From Rhizobium sp. SSA_523 (GTDB lineage: Bacteria > Pseudomonadota > Alphaproteobacteria > Rhizobiales > Rhizobiaceae), in NCBI RefSeq assembly GCF_030435705.1, contig NZ_CP129382.1, forward strand, positions 1 to 64,000: 64,000 nt of DNA, given 5' to 3'. Below the pieces are notes generated by a model. It worked only from the letters and a program-made list of their open reading frames with translations, did no database searches and was not told the origin of the DNA. Shown piece after piece: positions 37,570-47,613 of this stretch (its first letter is position 1; each line of letters begins with the position of its first letter). The translations under genes were made by a program, and so were the position numbers.

Positions 37570-39897
37570 ATGGCCGCCGACATCAAATCCATTGCCGCAA
37601 CCATAGCCGCCGAGATCAAGGCCCGCCCGGATCAGGCGATCGCCGCCATCACTTTGCTGGACGAAGGCGCGACCGTGCCCTTCATCGCCCGCTACCGCAA
37701 GGAGGTGACGGGCGGCCTCGACGATACGCAATTGCGCAATCTTTCCGAACGCCTGGTCTATCTGCGCGAACTGGAGGCACGGCGGGCGGCGATTGTCGAC
37801 AGCATTGCCGGCCAGGGCAAGATGACCGACGAGCTTTCGCTGAAACTGTCGCGCGCCGTCACCAAGGCGGAACTGGAGGATCTGTATCTTCCCTACAAGC
37901 CGAAGCGCCGCACCAAGGCGGAGATTGCCCGTGAGCGCGGGTTGGGCCCGCTGGCCGATGCGATCTGGGCGGATCGCGCCGCAGATCCCTCGCGGCTTGC
38001 GCAAGCCTATCTTTCGGCGGAGATCCTCGATGTGAAGGCGGCGCTCGAGGGCGCGCGTGACATCATTGCCGAAACCATCGCCGAAAATGCCGATCTGCTC
38101 GGCCGCCTGCGCCAGTACCTGCGCGATACCGCGACGCTGCGTGCCAAGGTGGTGGATGGCAAACAGGAGGCGGGCGCCAAGTTCTCCGATTATTTCGACC
38201 ATTCCGAACGGTTTGCCACCACGCCCGGCCACCGGGCGCTTGCCATGCTGCGCGGCTGGAACGAGGAAGTGCTGACGCTGACGATCGAGGTCGATCAGGA
38301 CGATCCCGCGCCGATCAAGCCGACGCACCGGATGATCGCCGGCGCCTTCCAGATCGGCGACAAGGGCCCGGGTGATCGCTGGCTGATGGATGTCGCCGGC
38401 TGGACGTGGCGCGTCAAGTTGTCGACCTCGCTCTCGCTCGATCTGATGCGCGAACTGCGCGAGCGTTCGGAAGAAGAGGCGATCCGCGTCTTCGCCCGCA
38501 ACCTGAAGGATCTGCTGCTGGCCGCACCGGCGGGGTCGCGGGCCACAATGGGGCTCGATCCCGGCATCCGCACCGGCGTCAAGGTGGCGGTGGTGGATGG
38601 CACCGGCAAGCTGGTCGACACAACCACCGTCTATCCCTTTCCGCCCAAGAATGATGTGCGTGGCACGCAGGCCGTGCTTGCCGGGCTGATCGCCAGGCAC
38701 AAGGTCGAACTGATCGCCATCGGCAACGGCACCGGCAGCCGCGAAACCGAGAAGCTGGTGACCGACATGCTGGCCCAGTTGGCCGCACCGGCCGGATCGG
38801 CCAAGCCCACCAAGGTGATCGTTTCGGAAGCCGGCGCCTCGGTCTATTCCGCCTCGGAGCTCGCGGCGGCCGAATTCCCCACGCTCGATGTTTCGCTGCG
38901 CGGTGCCGTTTCGATTGCCCGGCGCCTGCAGGACCCTCTGGCCGAACTCGTCAAGATCGAGCCGAAATCGATCGGCGTCGGCCAGTATCAGCACGATGTC
39001 GACCAGGGAAAACTGTCGCGCTCGCTCGATGCCGTGGTGGAGGATGCGGTCAATGCCGTCGGCGTGGATCTCAACACCGCATCTTCGCCGCTTCTGTCGC
39101 GAGTGGCAGGGCTCAGCCGGTCGATCGCCGATGCCATCGTCATCCACCGCGACCAGAACGGCCCCTTCCAGAGCCGCAAGGACCTGCTGAAGGTCTCGCG
39201 CCTCGGCGCCCGCACCTTCGAGCAATGCGCAGGCTTCCTGCGCATTCAGAACGGCAAGGAGCCGCTGGATGCCTCTGCCGTGCATCCGGAAGCCTATGGC
39301 ATCGCCAAGAAGATCGTCGCCGCCTGCGGCCGTGACCTGCGCGCCGTCATGGGCGACAGCGCCGCGCTCAAAAAGCTCGACCCGCGCCAATTCGTCGACG
39401 ACCAGTTCGGCCTGCCGACGGTGCGCGATATTCTGACCGAGCTGGAAAAGCCAGGGCGCGACCCGCGGCCGAGTTTCAAGACGGCAACCTTTGCCGAGGG
39501 GGTCGACGAGATCGGCGATCTCAAGATCGGCATGCTTCTGGAGGGGACGGTCACCAATGTTGCGGCCTTCGGCGCCTTTGTCGATATCGGCGTGCATCAG
39601 GACGGGCTGGTGCATGTCTCGCAGCTGGCGGATCGTTTCGTCAAAGATCCGCATGAGGTGGTCAAGGCCGGCGATGTGGTGAAGGTCCGCGTCGTGGAGG
39701 TGGATGTGAAGCGCAAGCGCATCGGATTGACCATGCGCAAGGATGGCGGCGAAGCGGCGCCCGCCTCGCCGCGCGACAATCGCGCGCCCGGCGGCGGCAA
39801 CCCGACGCGCCATGCCAATGCGCGCCCGCCAAAGGAGAGCGGCGGACAGCTCGGCGGGCTCGGCGCGGCGCTGGCCGAAGCGATGAAAAAGCGATGA
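37570..39897 (+). CDS. tex: RNA-binding transcriptional accessory protein Tex
   Basis: The 775-residue protein matches Tex throughout: an N-terminal helical domain ([40 protein letters not shown]), a YqgF-like nuclease fold ([16 protein letters not shown]), helix-hairpin-helix motifs ([31 protein letters not shown]) and a C-terminal S1 domain ([32 protein letters not shown]). Tex binds nucleic acid and affects transcription and stress tolerance. Length is normal. Confidence 0.96.
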   Translation: MAADIKSIAATIAAEIKARPDQAIAAITLLDEGATVPFIARYRKEVTGGLDDTQLRNLSERLVYLRELEARRAAIVDSIAGQGKMTDELSLKLSRAVTKAELEDLYLPYKPKRRTKAEIARERGLGPLADAIWADRAADPSRLAQAYLSAEILDVKAALEGARDIIAETIAENADLLGRLRQYLRDTATLRAKVVDGKQEAGAKFSDYFDHSERFATTPGHRALAMLRGWNEEVLTLTIEVDQDDPAPIKPTHRMIAGAFQIGDKGPGDRWLMDVAGWTWRVKLSTSLSLDLMRELRERSEEEAIRVFARNLKDLLLAAPAGSRATMGLDPGIRTGVKVAVVDGTGKLVDTTTVYPFPPKNDVRGTQAVLAGLIARHKVELIAIGNGTGSRETEKLVTDMLAQLAAPAGSAKPTKVIVSEAGASVYSASELAAAEFPTLDVSLRGAVSIARRLQDPLAELVKIEPKSIGVGQYQHDVDQGKLSRSLDAVVEDAVNAVGVDLNTASSPLLSRVAGLSRSIADAIVIHRDQNGPFQSRKDLLKVSRLGARTFEQCAGFLRIQNGKEPLDASAVHPEAYGIAKKIVAACGRDLRAVMGDSAALKKLDPRQFVDDQFGLPTVRDILTELEKPGRDPRPSFKTATFAEGVDEIGDLKIGMLLEGTVTNVAAFGAFVDIGVHQDGLVHVSQLADRFVKDPHEVVKAGDVVKVRVVEVDVKRKRIGLTMRKDGGEAAPASPRDNRAPGGGNPTRHANARPPKESGGQLGGLGAALAEAMKKR

Positions 39898-39987
39898 TCC
39901 TCACGGGCGGTGAAGCCGCCAGGCGCCGTTGGGCGGCGATGGAACAGCCGTTGACGAACCGTTAACCAAGAGACGAACCGCCGCAAC

Positions 39988-40029
39988 TTCAGCCCGTCAG
40001 ACCTTGTTCGGCGGGCTGAATGCATTTTT
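39988..40029 (+). terminator. Terminator between tex and cfa
   Basis: TTCAGCCCG (39988-39996) and CGGGCTGAA (40012-40020) form a 9-bp stem, followed by TGCATTTTT. Confidence 0.7.
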
Positions 40030-40128
40030 GCGCAAATACGGCGAAAATGGGCTTGCCTCCGCGGCGGCGCGGATTAATTTCGGCATAGTAAGGAAGACTT
40101 AGTATCTCAGTATCTCGGAGTGTGCCCG

Positions 40129-41391
40129 ATGACCTCTGCGCTGCGTGTTCTGCTTTCCAAAATCATCAAGATCGGCACCCTGACGGTGAACGGGCCGGCC
40201 GGGGAGGAGAGGTTCGGAAGCGGAGGCGGGCGAGCGGTCACCATCCGCTTCACCGATGCGCAAGCCGAAGAGGAACTCGCTGCCGATCCCACCTTGAAGC
40301 TCGGCGAGCTTTACATGGAGGGACGCCTCCTCGTCGAAGAGGGCGATATTTACGAGTTTCTGGCCCTGGTGAAGGACAATACGCTGAGCGAGGGCCTGAC
40401 CTTCGGCATGCTGTGGCGCGGCCTTGCCCGCATCATCGCCGCGCAGTGCCGCAATCGCCTGCCGGTCAACCGCAACCGCCGCAACGTGGCGCATCATTAC
40501 GACCTCGACGGGCGGCTCTTCTCTCTGTTTCTGGACGAGGACTGGCAATATTCCTGCGCCTATTTCAACCCGCCGGGCATCACGCTTGACGAGGCGCAGC
40601 TTGCCAAGAAACGCCACATCGCCGCTAAGCTCCTGCCGGAACGCGGCCAGCGCGTTCTGGAGATCGGCTCCGGCTGGGGCGGAATGGCCCTGTACCTGGC
40701 CGAAACGGCCGGCGTGGACGTGACCGGGATCACGCTGAGCGACGAGCAGCTGAAGGTCTCGCGCGAGCGGACGAGCAGGCGCGGCCTCACCGGGCAGGTC
40801 CGGTTCCAGCTGCAGGATTACCGCACCCTGAAGCCGGAGGTGAAATATGACCGGATCGTCTCCGTCGGCATGTTCGAGCATGTCGGGCGGACGAACTACA
40901 GCAACTTCTTTGCGAAGGTAAACGAGGTGCTGGCCGATGACGGGGTGATGATCCTGCATGCGATCGGCCAGCCGACTGTTGCCTATGCCACCAATCCCTT
41001 CATCGAAAAGTATATCTTCCCCGGCGGCTACATTCCGGCGCTGTCGGAGGTTCTGCCGAAGATCGAGAAGGCGGGCCTGCTGGTCGCCGATATCGAGATC
41101 CTGCCCATGCATTATGCCCTGACGCTGCGGGCCTGGCGCGAGCGGTTCCGGGCGCGCAAGGCCGAAGTGCTCCAGCTTTATGACGAACGCTTCTTTCGTA
41201 TGTGGGACTTCTATCTGGCCGGATCCGAAATGGCCTTCACGCACGAGAACTTCTTCATCTTCCAGATACAGCTGAAAAAGAAGCGCGATGCGGTCCCCCA
41301 CAACCGGGACTATATTGGCGACAAGGAAGCGCAATTCAGGGCCTTCGAGGAGCGGCGGGCGCCCCTGGAACATATCGCCATTGCGGGCTGA
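40129..41391 (+). CDS. cfa: Cyclopropane-fatty-acyl-phospholipid synthase family protein
   Basis: The 420-residue protein has an N-terminal lipid-binding-like region and a SAM methyltransferase domain with VLEIGSGWGGMALYLAE, followed by GITLSDEQLKVSRER, YDRIVSVGMFEHVG and FIEKYIFPGGYIPALSE, all typical of CFA synthases. It adds a methylene from SAM to unsaturated acyl chains in the membrane. The ATG at 40129 is preferred over an upstream GTG at 40120. The ubiA gene follows on the same strand after 67 bp. Confidence 0.93.
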   Translation: MTSALRVLLSKIIKIGTLTVNGPAGEERFGSGGGRAVTIRFTDAQAEEELAADPTLKLGELYMEGRLLVEEGDIYEFLALVKDNTLSEGLTFGMLWRGLARIIAAQCRNRLPVNRNRRNVAHHYDLDGRLFSLFLDEDWQYSCAYFNPPGITLDEAQLAKKRHIAAKLLPERGQRVLEIGSGWGGMALYLAETAGVDVTGITLSDEQLKVSRERTSRRGLTGQVRFQLQDYRTLKPEVKYDRIVSVGMFEHVGRTNYSNFFAKVNEVLADDGVMILHAIGQPTVAYATNPFIEKYIFPGGYIPALSEVLPKIEKAGLLVADIEILPMHYALTLRAWRERFRARKAEVLQLYDERFFRMWDFYLAGSEMAFTHENFFIFQIQLKKKRDAVPHNRDYIGDKEAQFRAFEERRAPLEHIAIAG

Positions 41392-41458
41392 CAAGGGGTA
41401 GAATTTTCACTGCAAATCGATTGGGATTGCCGATATTTTGCAGTAGAAGACTGACCTC

Positions 41459-42418
41459 ATGAGCACGACACCCGACTTCAGCGACCGCGTTTCCGACGCC
41501 CCTTCCGACAATTGGGTCTACCGGGTTCTTCCGCGCCCGCTCTGGCCCTTCGCGCAGCTGGCCCGCTGGGACCGGCCCATCGGCTGGGAACTCTTGATGT
41601 GGCCGTGTTTCTGGTCCTCGGCGCTGGCCGCCAATGCCGATATCGGCGCCGATGGCGGCTTCTCGCTGGAGCTCAAGCTTTTCCATCTCTTCCTGTTCTT
41701 CCTGGGCGCGGTGGCCATGCGCGGTGCCGGCTGCACCTATAATGATCTGGTCGATCAGCGCATCGATATGGCGGTGGCGCGCACACGGTCGCGGCCCCTG
41801 CCATCGGGCCGCGTCAGCCGAAGAGGGGCCAAGCTCTTCCTGGTCCTGCAGGCGCTGGTGGGGCTTTTCGTGCTCCTGCAGTTCAACGCCTTCACCATCG
41901 GGCTCGGCCTCGCCTCGCTGCTGGTGGTGGCGATCTATCCCTTCGCCAAGCGCTTTACCGACTGGCCGCAATTCTTCCTCGGCCTTGCCTTTTCCTGGGG
42001 CGCCCTGATGGGCTGGGCGGCCCTGTTCGGCCGGCTGGACTGGCCGGCGATCTGGCTCTATCTCGCCGCCATTCTCTGGACGATCGGCTATGACACGATC
42101 TATGCGCATCAGGACAAGGAGGATGATGCGCTGGTGGGGGTCCGTTCGACGGCCCGCCTGTTCGGCGAGCATACCAAGCTTTGCCTGAGCCTCCTCTATG
42201 CCCTCGCAATGCTCTTCCTCATCCTGGCTTTCGCCACGGCGCATGTCGGCATTCTCGGCTTTCTCGGCCTGATCATCGTCGGGATGATGTTTGCCTGGCA
42301 GGTCCTGCTGATCGATATCGACGATCCCGATCTGTGCCTGCGGCTGTTCAAGTTCAACGGCCGCATCGGGGGCGTGATCTTCCTGGCGCTGGTCGTGTCG
42401 CTTGCGAGCCAGAACTGA
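41459..42418 (+). CDS. ubiA: 4-hydroxybenzoate polyprenyltransferase
   Basis: The 319-residue integral membrane protein has about nine helices and both aspartate-rich motifs: CTYNDLVDQRID and TIYAHQDKEDD. It attaches the polyprenyl chain to 4-hydroxybenzoate in ubiquinone synthesis. The product of the ispB-type gene at 19-20 kb is its natural co-substrate. An intrinsic terminator follows directly. Confidence 0.95.
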   Translation: MSTTPDFSDRVSDAPSDNWVYRVLPRPLWPFAQLARWDRPIGWELLMWPCFWSSALAANADIGADGGFSLELKLFHLFLFFLGAVAMRGAGCTYNDLVDQRIDMAVARTRSRPLPSGRVSRRGAKLFLVLQALVGLFVLLQFNAFTIGLGLASLLVVAIYPFAKRFTDWPQFFLGLAFSWGALMGWAALFGRLDWPAIWLYLAAILWTIGYDTIYAHQDKEDDALVGVRSTARLFGEHTKLCLSLLYALAMLFLILAFATAHVGILGFLGLIIVGMMFAWQVLLIDIDDPDLCLRLFKFNGRIGGVIFLALVVSLASQN

Positions 42419-42442
42419 CCGGCCGGCAAGAGCCTTCAACGC

Positions 42443-42470
42443 AAACAAGCCCGGCGGGCCGGGCTTGTTT
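42443..42470. terminator. Bidirectional terminator between ubiA and DUF6101
   Basis: AAACAAGCCCGG and CCGGGCTTGTTT form a perfect 12-bp stem with a CGGG loop, with A and T runs that suit termination from both sides. Confidence 0.9.
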
Positions 42471-42548
42471 CGTCTGCCGCTGTCAGGCGGAATAGCGAGG
42501 ATAAGAGAAGACGCCGAAAAGGACGTCGAAAAAGGCGTCGATCCGGCC

Positions 42549-43115
42549 TCAGTGGCGGGCAATGATTTCCTTGCCCTCGATCTTCATCGCCACGCCGAGG
42601 CTGCCGGTGGAGCGGCGCACCAGGAAGCGGGGCCGGCGGGCGGCGAAATAGGAGTGCCGGCGGCGGGGGCGGGCAGCCTGTGTCCGCAGCTCGCCGAGAT
42701 GGTTTTCCAGCGGACGGGCAATGCCGTCGGCCTCGACCATCAGCATCGGGATATGGAAGGCCTGCGACCAGCTGCGCCAGTCGGCGGCGATATCGCAAAG
42801 GTCATGCGCCACAAGAAGCGGAATGCAAAGATCCGGGTCCTCGTGGTGCAGTTCCAAAGTCACCGTGACCTCGCCATTGCCGTGATCGATGGCGCGGGCG
42901 GCCACACCCTTGAAGGCGCGGGCCGGCAGGGCGACCGAAAGCGGCAGACCGCTGCCGGGCAGGACCTTGCGCAGCACGGCGCCGCGCTCGTCGATGGTAA
43001 TGGAGACATTGCCAGCCGCATCATGCAGCCCGTACGTGATCTGCTGAGGGAAACGCGCCGGATCGATCCTAAGCGTTGCTTCTGCCCATGCGGGTTTCAG
43101 AACCGTATTTGTCAT
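42549..43115 (-). CDS. DUF6101-family protein (rhizobial)
   Basis: The 188-residue protein (from MTNTVLKPAWAEATLRIDP) has the form of the rhizobial DUF6101 proteins: a beta-rich N-terminal two-thirds (VSITIDERGAVLRKVLPG, GNGEVTVTLELHHEDPDLCIPL) and an arginine-rich C-terminal stretch (ARPRRRHSYFAARRPRFLVRR). No function is known to me. An in-frame ATG at 43163 would add 16 residues; neither start has a strong ribosome-binding site. Confidence 0.75.
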   Translation of the reverse strand: MTNTVLKPAWAEATLRIDPARFPQQITYGLHDAAGNVSITIDERGAVLRKVLPGSGLPLSVALPARAFKGVAARAIDHGNGEVTVTLELHHEDPDLCIPLLVAHDLCDIAADWRSWSQAFHIPMLMVEADGIARPLENHLGELRTQAARPRRRHSYFAARRPRFLVRRSTGSLGVAMKIEGKEIIARH

Positions 43116-43163
43116 CTCGAAAGCTACCCTTGTTTTACCTGAGAGCCGTTTACCGGTCTTCAT

Positions 43164-43449
43164 CGGGACTTTTGTCCTCTGATGGCTTCAACATAGGCGC
43201 CGCATTTCCAGAAGCGCTTAAAAATCGCGGTTAAGAAATTCTAGCGTCCTCAAATGGTTAGCGAAAGCGAACCGGCCAGGGTTTCCGTTTGGTGAAGATC
43301 CGGCCGGTTGTCCTGCCACAGCACAAAGCGCCTGCGACGCCAGTCCCGGACAAGGCTGATGTGCCAAAGCGGGGAGTAATTCTTTAATTTTCCTTGATGT
43401 ATCATGCGCGCTTAGTGTTCGCGCGCCTCCGACCCCGAAAGGCCTTGCC
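43164..43449. other. Divergent intergenic region before the DUF1217 gene
   Basis: It contains an 8-bp inverted repeat (AACCGGCC 43270-43277, GGCCGGTT 43302-43309) and an AT-rich stretch (about 43378-43400) that may hold the promoter of the DUF1217 gene. No gene is seen. Confidence 0.5.
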
Positions 43450-45753
43450 ATGGTATCGACATACCTCAGCTTCGACCTTGTCAATCGCGATCTCAGCGCC
43501 AGCCTCAAGCGTGTGTCGAAGGAGAGCCTGGTTGCGCGAGACAGTCAGTACTACAAGGAGAATATCGGCAAGGTCAAAACCGTCGATGAATTCCTCGGCG
43601 ATTACCGGCTCTATTCCTATGCGATGAAGGCCTTCGGTCTGGAAGACATGACCTATGCCAAGGCCTTCATGAAGAAGGTGCTGGAAAGCGATCTCTCGGA
43701 CGATAACAGTTTTGCCAACCGCCTCTCCGACAAGCGCTATCGCGATTTCGCCGGCGCCTTCAACTTCACCTCCGGTGCCAAGGCGGCACAGACCGCCACC
43801 CAGTCGAACGCGCTCGTCGATCTCTATGACCAGACCATGGTCAAGCAGGGCAATGCCGCCACCACCGAGATGACCTACTTCAAGACGATGATGAAGGAGG
43901 TGAAATCCGCCGACGAATTGCTGAACAATGACCGCCTGCGCAGCTTCCTGCTGACCTCCTACGGTATTGACGAGCGCTATTACTCCCGCGACCTCTTGCA
44001 CGGCGCCCTTTCCAGCGACACGAGCGATCCCGACAGCTATATCAACAAGCAGCTGAAGCCGCAGCGCGACGATCTGACCGCGAAGCTCGCCGATGCCAAT
44101 GCGCGTCTGGCGGCTGCCACCAGCCAGGCCCAGAAAGACGCCATCACCCTCGAAATCAACGGCTATGATTCCAAGCTGACGGCCGTTCAGAAATATTTCG
44201 ACATGGCCAATGCCTTCAACTTCAATGCCGATGGCACGACACCGCCAGGCGGTGCGCAGACCGATGCGCAGAATGTCATGATCGACAGCCTGTATCTGGC
44301 AAAGCAGAAGCGCCTGTCGGCGGCGACGGCCGAGAACGAGACGGGTTATTTCAAGGAAAAGCTGGCATCGATCACCAATGTCACCGACATCACCTCGGAC
44401 AGCCGGCTCTATGATTATGTCCGCCGCGCCTTCAATCTCACCGATATTACCGTGGTGCGCTCGACGGTCGAGCAGATCCTGACCAGCGATCTCAACGACC
44501 CGAACAGCTATGTGAACCGCTTCAAGGTCGCCCATCCGCAATATCTGGAACTGGCCAAGGCCTTCAGTTTCAAAACCGACGGCACGGTGGAAGCCGGCAA
44601 GGCACAGACGGCCGAGCAAACCACCACCACCACCAATTTCTATTCCAGCCGCTATGACGACGAGCAGGAAGCCGCCGATACCAAGGCCGCCAACCTGTAC
44701 AAGACCGCGATTGCCGGCATCAAGACCGTCAATGACTTCATCAATAAGAAGGATATCTACGAATTCGCCCTGAAGGCCGTTGGCCTGGACCCCAGCGAAG
44801 TGTCGAAAACGACCGTCGCCCAGGCGCTGAAGAGCGATATCAACGATCCGAACAGCTTTGTGAATTCGCTGAAGGACGAGCGCTACGTGACGCTGGTCAA
44901 GGCCTTCAACTTCGGCAAGGACGGCCTGCCGACCGATCCGATGATCGCGCAGTCGCGCGCCACCATCACCTCGATCGCCTCCTCCTATACGGTCATGATG
45001 ACGCGCTTCGTGGCGGCGGACAAGCTCGAGCAGGTGAAGAAGCAGGCGAAGGACGAGGTCGCCTACTACACCGACAAGATGCAGAAGATCCAGACTGCGG
45101 ATGAGTTCATCAATGATCCGAAACTCGTCAACATCGTGCTGACGAGCTACGGGATCGATCCGAAGACGGTCAAGAAGGATTTCCTGAAGCAGGTGTTCGC
45201 CTCGGATCTGAAGGATCCCAACAGCTTCGTCAACAAGCAGACCAATACCGTCTGGGCGGAAATCCTCGGCACGTTCAACTTCGACAAGAGCGGCCATCTG
45301 TCGAAGGAGATGAGTGGCGGCACGCAATCGCGCGGCAAGATCATCGAGACCGAGAACAAGTTCACCCGCCAGACACTCGAAGAAGAGCAGGGCGCGGAAA
45401 ATGCCGGGGTGCGCCTGGCGCTCTATTTCAAGCGCATGGCAGGCCGCATCACCAGCGCCTACGACATTCTCGGCGATACGGCGCTGCAGGAGTTCTTCCG
45501 GGTCAATTTTCAGCTTCCCGACAGCTTCAGCAATCTCAATGTCGACAAGCAGGCCGCGCTGGTCAAGAAATACATGAACCTGGAAGATCTGAAGGATCCC
45601 GAGAAGGTCGACAAGATGGTCAAGCGCTTCACCGCCATGTACGACCTGAAGAACAGCTCGAGCTCCAGCGCCACGGCCCTGTCGCTTCTGACCAATTCCA
45701 ACGGCAATGCCGGCATCAGCGCCGATCTTCTCTACAACCTTTCGCGGAAATAA
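43450..45753 (+). CDS. DUF1217 protein with six repeat units (flagellum-associated)
   Basis: The 767-residue protein is built from about six copies of a unit of 120-150 residues: a TVDEF/SADEL/TVNDF/TADEF motif, an L-x-FAL-AxGL-like helix, SDLNDPNSYVN and KAFNF. The sixth unit is shorter and more diverged (SAYDILGDTALQEFF). DUF1217 genes usually lie in rhizobial flagellar clusters with one or two units; this one stands alone. It may be a secreted or flagellum-associated structural protein. There is no signal peptide. Confidence 0.85.
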   Translation: MVSTYLSFDLVNRDLSASLKRVSKESLVARDSQYYKENIGKVKTVDEFLGDYRLYSYAMKAFGLEDMTYAKAFMKKVLESDLSDDNSFANRLSDKRYRDFAGAFNFTSGAKAAQTATQSNALVDLYDQTMVKQGNAATTEMTYFKTMMKEVKSADELLNNDRLRSFLLTSYGIDERYYSRDLLHGALSSDTSDPDSYINKQLKPQRDDLTAKLADANARLAAATSQAQKDAITLEINGYDSKLTAVQKYFDMANAFNFNADGTTPPGGAQTDAQNVMIDSLYLAKQKRLSAATAENETGYFKEKLASITNVTDITSDSRLYDYVRRAFNLTDITVVRSTVEQILTSDLNDPNSYVNRFKVAHPQYLELAKAFSFKTDGTVEAGKAQTAEQTTTTTNFYSSRYDDEQEAADTKAANLYKTAIAGIKTVNDFINKKDIYEFALKAVGLDPSEVSKTTVAQALKSDINDPNSFVNSLKDERYVTLVKAFNFGKDGLPTDPMIAQSRATITSIASSYTVMMTRFVAADKLEQVKKQAKDEVAYYTDKMQKIQTADEFINDPKLVNIVLTSYGIDPKTVKKDFLKQVFASDLKDPNSFVNKQTNTVWAEILGTFNFDKSGHLSKEMSGGTQSRGKIIETENKFTRQTLEEEQGAENAGVRLALYFKRMAGRITSAYDILGDTALQEFFRVNFQLPDSFSNLNVDKQAALVKKYMNLEDLKDPEKVDKMVKRFTAMYDLKNSSSSSATALSLLTNSNGNAGISADLLYNLSRK

Positions 45754-45883
45754 GACGGGAGCGACAGGGAGAGACACGGACAGGCGGGCAGGGAGCGCCG
45801 AGCCCCGCCTTTGGCAAACCAGTTTCCCTCCCGCCTTGTTTCCCAGATGCCTGTTTCCCAGACTTCTGTCTCAGGCGCCTGTC

Positions 45884-47314
45884 TCAGACGGAGACGACCT
45901 TGCCGGGATTCATGATGCCCTGCGGATCGAAGGAGCGCTTGATGCGGCGCATCAGCTCGATCTCTATCGGCTCGCGGATTGCGGCCAGTTCGTCGCGCTT
46001 CAGCTGCCCGATCCCATGCTCGGCCGAGATGGAGCCACCGGCTTCCAGCACCAGGGCATGCACGATGGCGTTCATCTCCCGCCAGCGCGCCAGGAAGGCC
46101 TGGCGGTCCGCCCCCACCGGTTGGGAAATGTTGTAATGAATATTGCCATCGCCCAGATGGCCGAAGGCGCAGATGCGGGCGCCGGGCATGGCGGACAGCA
46201 CGCGCCGTTCCGCCTCTGCCATGAAGCTCGGGATCTTCGAGATCGGCACCGAGACATCGTGCTTGATCGAGCCGCCTTCCGGCTTCTGGGCATCCGACAT
46301 GCTCTCGCGCAGGTGCCAGAGTGCGGTCTGCTGGGCAACAGAGCTGGCGACCACCGCATTTTCCACAAGACCGCTTTCCAGCCCCTGTTCCAGCAGGCTC
46401 TGCATCATCGAATCGGCCGTCTCGGCGGCGTCATTGGTGGAAATGTCGATCAGCACGTACCAGGCATGCGGCTCAGGCAGCGGATCTCGGACATTGGCGA
46501 TGTGGCGGCTGGTGAATTCGATGCCGATGCGCGGCATCAGTTCATAGCCGGTGAGCGCCGTGCCGCAGAGATTGGACGCTTTCTCGAAAAGATGCAGGGC
46601 AGCCTCAGGCGAGGCAAGGCCCACCATGGCCACCTGATGCCCGGCAGGACGCGGGAAGAGTTTCAGGACGGCCCCGGTAATGATCCCGAGCGTGCCCTCC
46701 GCGCCGATGAACAGGTCACGCAGATCATAGCCGGTATTGTCCTTCTTCAGGCGGCGAAGGCCATTCCAGATCTCGCCGGTCGGCAGCACCACTTCCAGCC
46801 CCAGGCAGAGCTGGCGGGTATTGCCGTAGGCCAGCACCGCCGTGCCGCCGGCATTGGTGGAGAGATTGCCGCCGATGCGGCAGCTTCCCTCCGAGCCGAG
46901 CGAGAGGGGAAACAGCCGGTTGACGCTTTCGGCGGCCTTCTGGACATCGGCAAGGATGCAGCCGCCATCCACCACCATCACATTGGCCAGTGGGTCGATG
47001 TCGCGGATGCGGTTCATGCGCTCCAGCGACAGGATCAGCGCGCGACCGTCCTCGCTCGGTGTCTGGCCGCCCACAAGACCCGTATTGCCGGTTTGGGGAA
47101 CGATCGGCGTTTGCGTCTCGCTGGCCAGCGACAGGATGGCCGAGACCTCCTCGGTCGAGCCCGGTTTCAGCAGCATGGCGGAGCGGCCATGGTAGAGGCC
47201 GCGATTTTCCACCAGGCGGGGTGCGATCTCGGCGGGTTCGGTCACCGCATGATCCGGGCCCACCAGCGCGGCAAAGCGGGAGAGAAGTTCGGGGGAGGGG
47301 CTCTGCTGATCCAT
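45884..47314 (-). CDS. FAD-binding oxidoreductase, D-2-hydroxyacid dehydrogenase type
   Basis: The 476-residue protein has a PCMH-type FAD domain (IVPQTGNTGLVGGQTPSEDG, GSEGSCRIGGNLSTNAGG) and an FAD-oxidase C-terminal domain (FGHLGDGNIHYN, GGSISAEHGIGQLKRDEL, DPQGIMNPGK). Relatives oxidise D-2-hydroxyglutarate, D-lactate or glycolate; the exact substrate cannot be read from the sequence. It is intact and monocistronic. Confidence 0.9.
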   Translation of the reverse strand: MDQQSPSPELLSRFAALVGPDHAVTEPAEIAPRLVENRGLYHGRSAMLLKPGSTEEVSAILSLASETQTPIVPQTGNTGLVGGQTPSEDGRALILSLERMNRIRDIDPLANVMVVDGGCILADVQKAAESVNRLFPLSLGSEGSCRIGGNLSTNAGGTAVLAYGNTRQLCLGLEVVLPTGEIWNGLRRLKKDNTGYDLRDLFIGAEGTLGIITGAVLKLFPRPAGHQVAMVGLASPEAALHLFEKASNLCGTALTGYELMPRIGIEFTSRHIANVRDPLPEPHAWYVLIDISTNDAAETADSMMQSLLEQGLESGLVENAVVASSVAQQTALWHLRESMSDAQKPEGGSIKHDVSVPISKIPSFMAEAERRVLSAMPGARICAFGHLGDGNIHYNISQPVGADRQAFLARWREMNAIVHALVLEAGGSISAEHGIGQLKRDELAAIREPIEIELMRRIKRSFDPQGIMNPGKVVSV

Positions 47315-47329
47315 GATCCTGCCTTTTCA

Positions 47330-47596
47330 TACCAAATGTCGATGATAGAAACCGATTGCGTGGGACCGGAGGCCTTCATCCGACGTGGGCGCATACCGCA
47401 GAGCGATGCCCCCGCATCGGTCGAGGATTGCCACAAAGCCGGTGAAGGAAATCCGGCCCATCCAGAGAACCGGGCGCTTTTGGCCTTCGGACGGCATCGA
47501 AAATCCGCGCGGACCGGTGGGTCCGACTATGGTTTTCTCCTCGCCGCAAACCAAAATCGCTCCGGCGCAATCGGTTCCTATCATCGACAATTGGTA
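47330..47596. mobile_element. MITE-like element with 30-bp terminal inverted repeats and TA flanks
   Basis: The ends (47329-47360 and 47566-47597) are inverted repeats matching at 30 of 32 positions (CCAAATGTCGATGATAG and so on), bounded by TA on each side, as expected for IS630/Tc1-type target duplication. The 267-bp interior encodes no recognisable transposase; a frame of 87 codons crosses it on the minus strand but has no known motif. It fills the gap between the FAD oxidase and the Sua5 genes. Confidence 0.8.
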
Positions 47597-47613
47597 TAAC
47601 GCCTCGTCAGCTA

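Noticed and set aside
37558..39813. A 751-codon open frame on the minus strand.
   Set aside because: It is the antisense shadow of tex, whose protein matches Tex over its whole length.
43402..45777. A 791-codon open frame on the minus strand.
   Set aside because: It is antisense to the DUF1217 gene and consists of repetitive Ile/Val/Gly/Asp-rich sequence caused by that gene's repeats.
47327..47590. An 87-codon gene spanning the MITE-like element.
   Set aside because: Its ends are the terminal inverted repeats, it has no ribosome-binding site and no recognisable domain.
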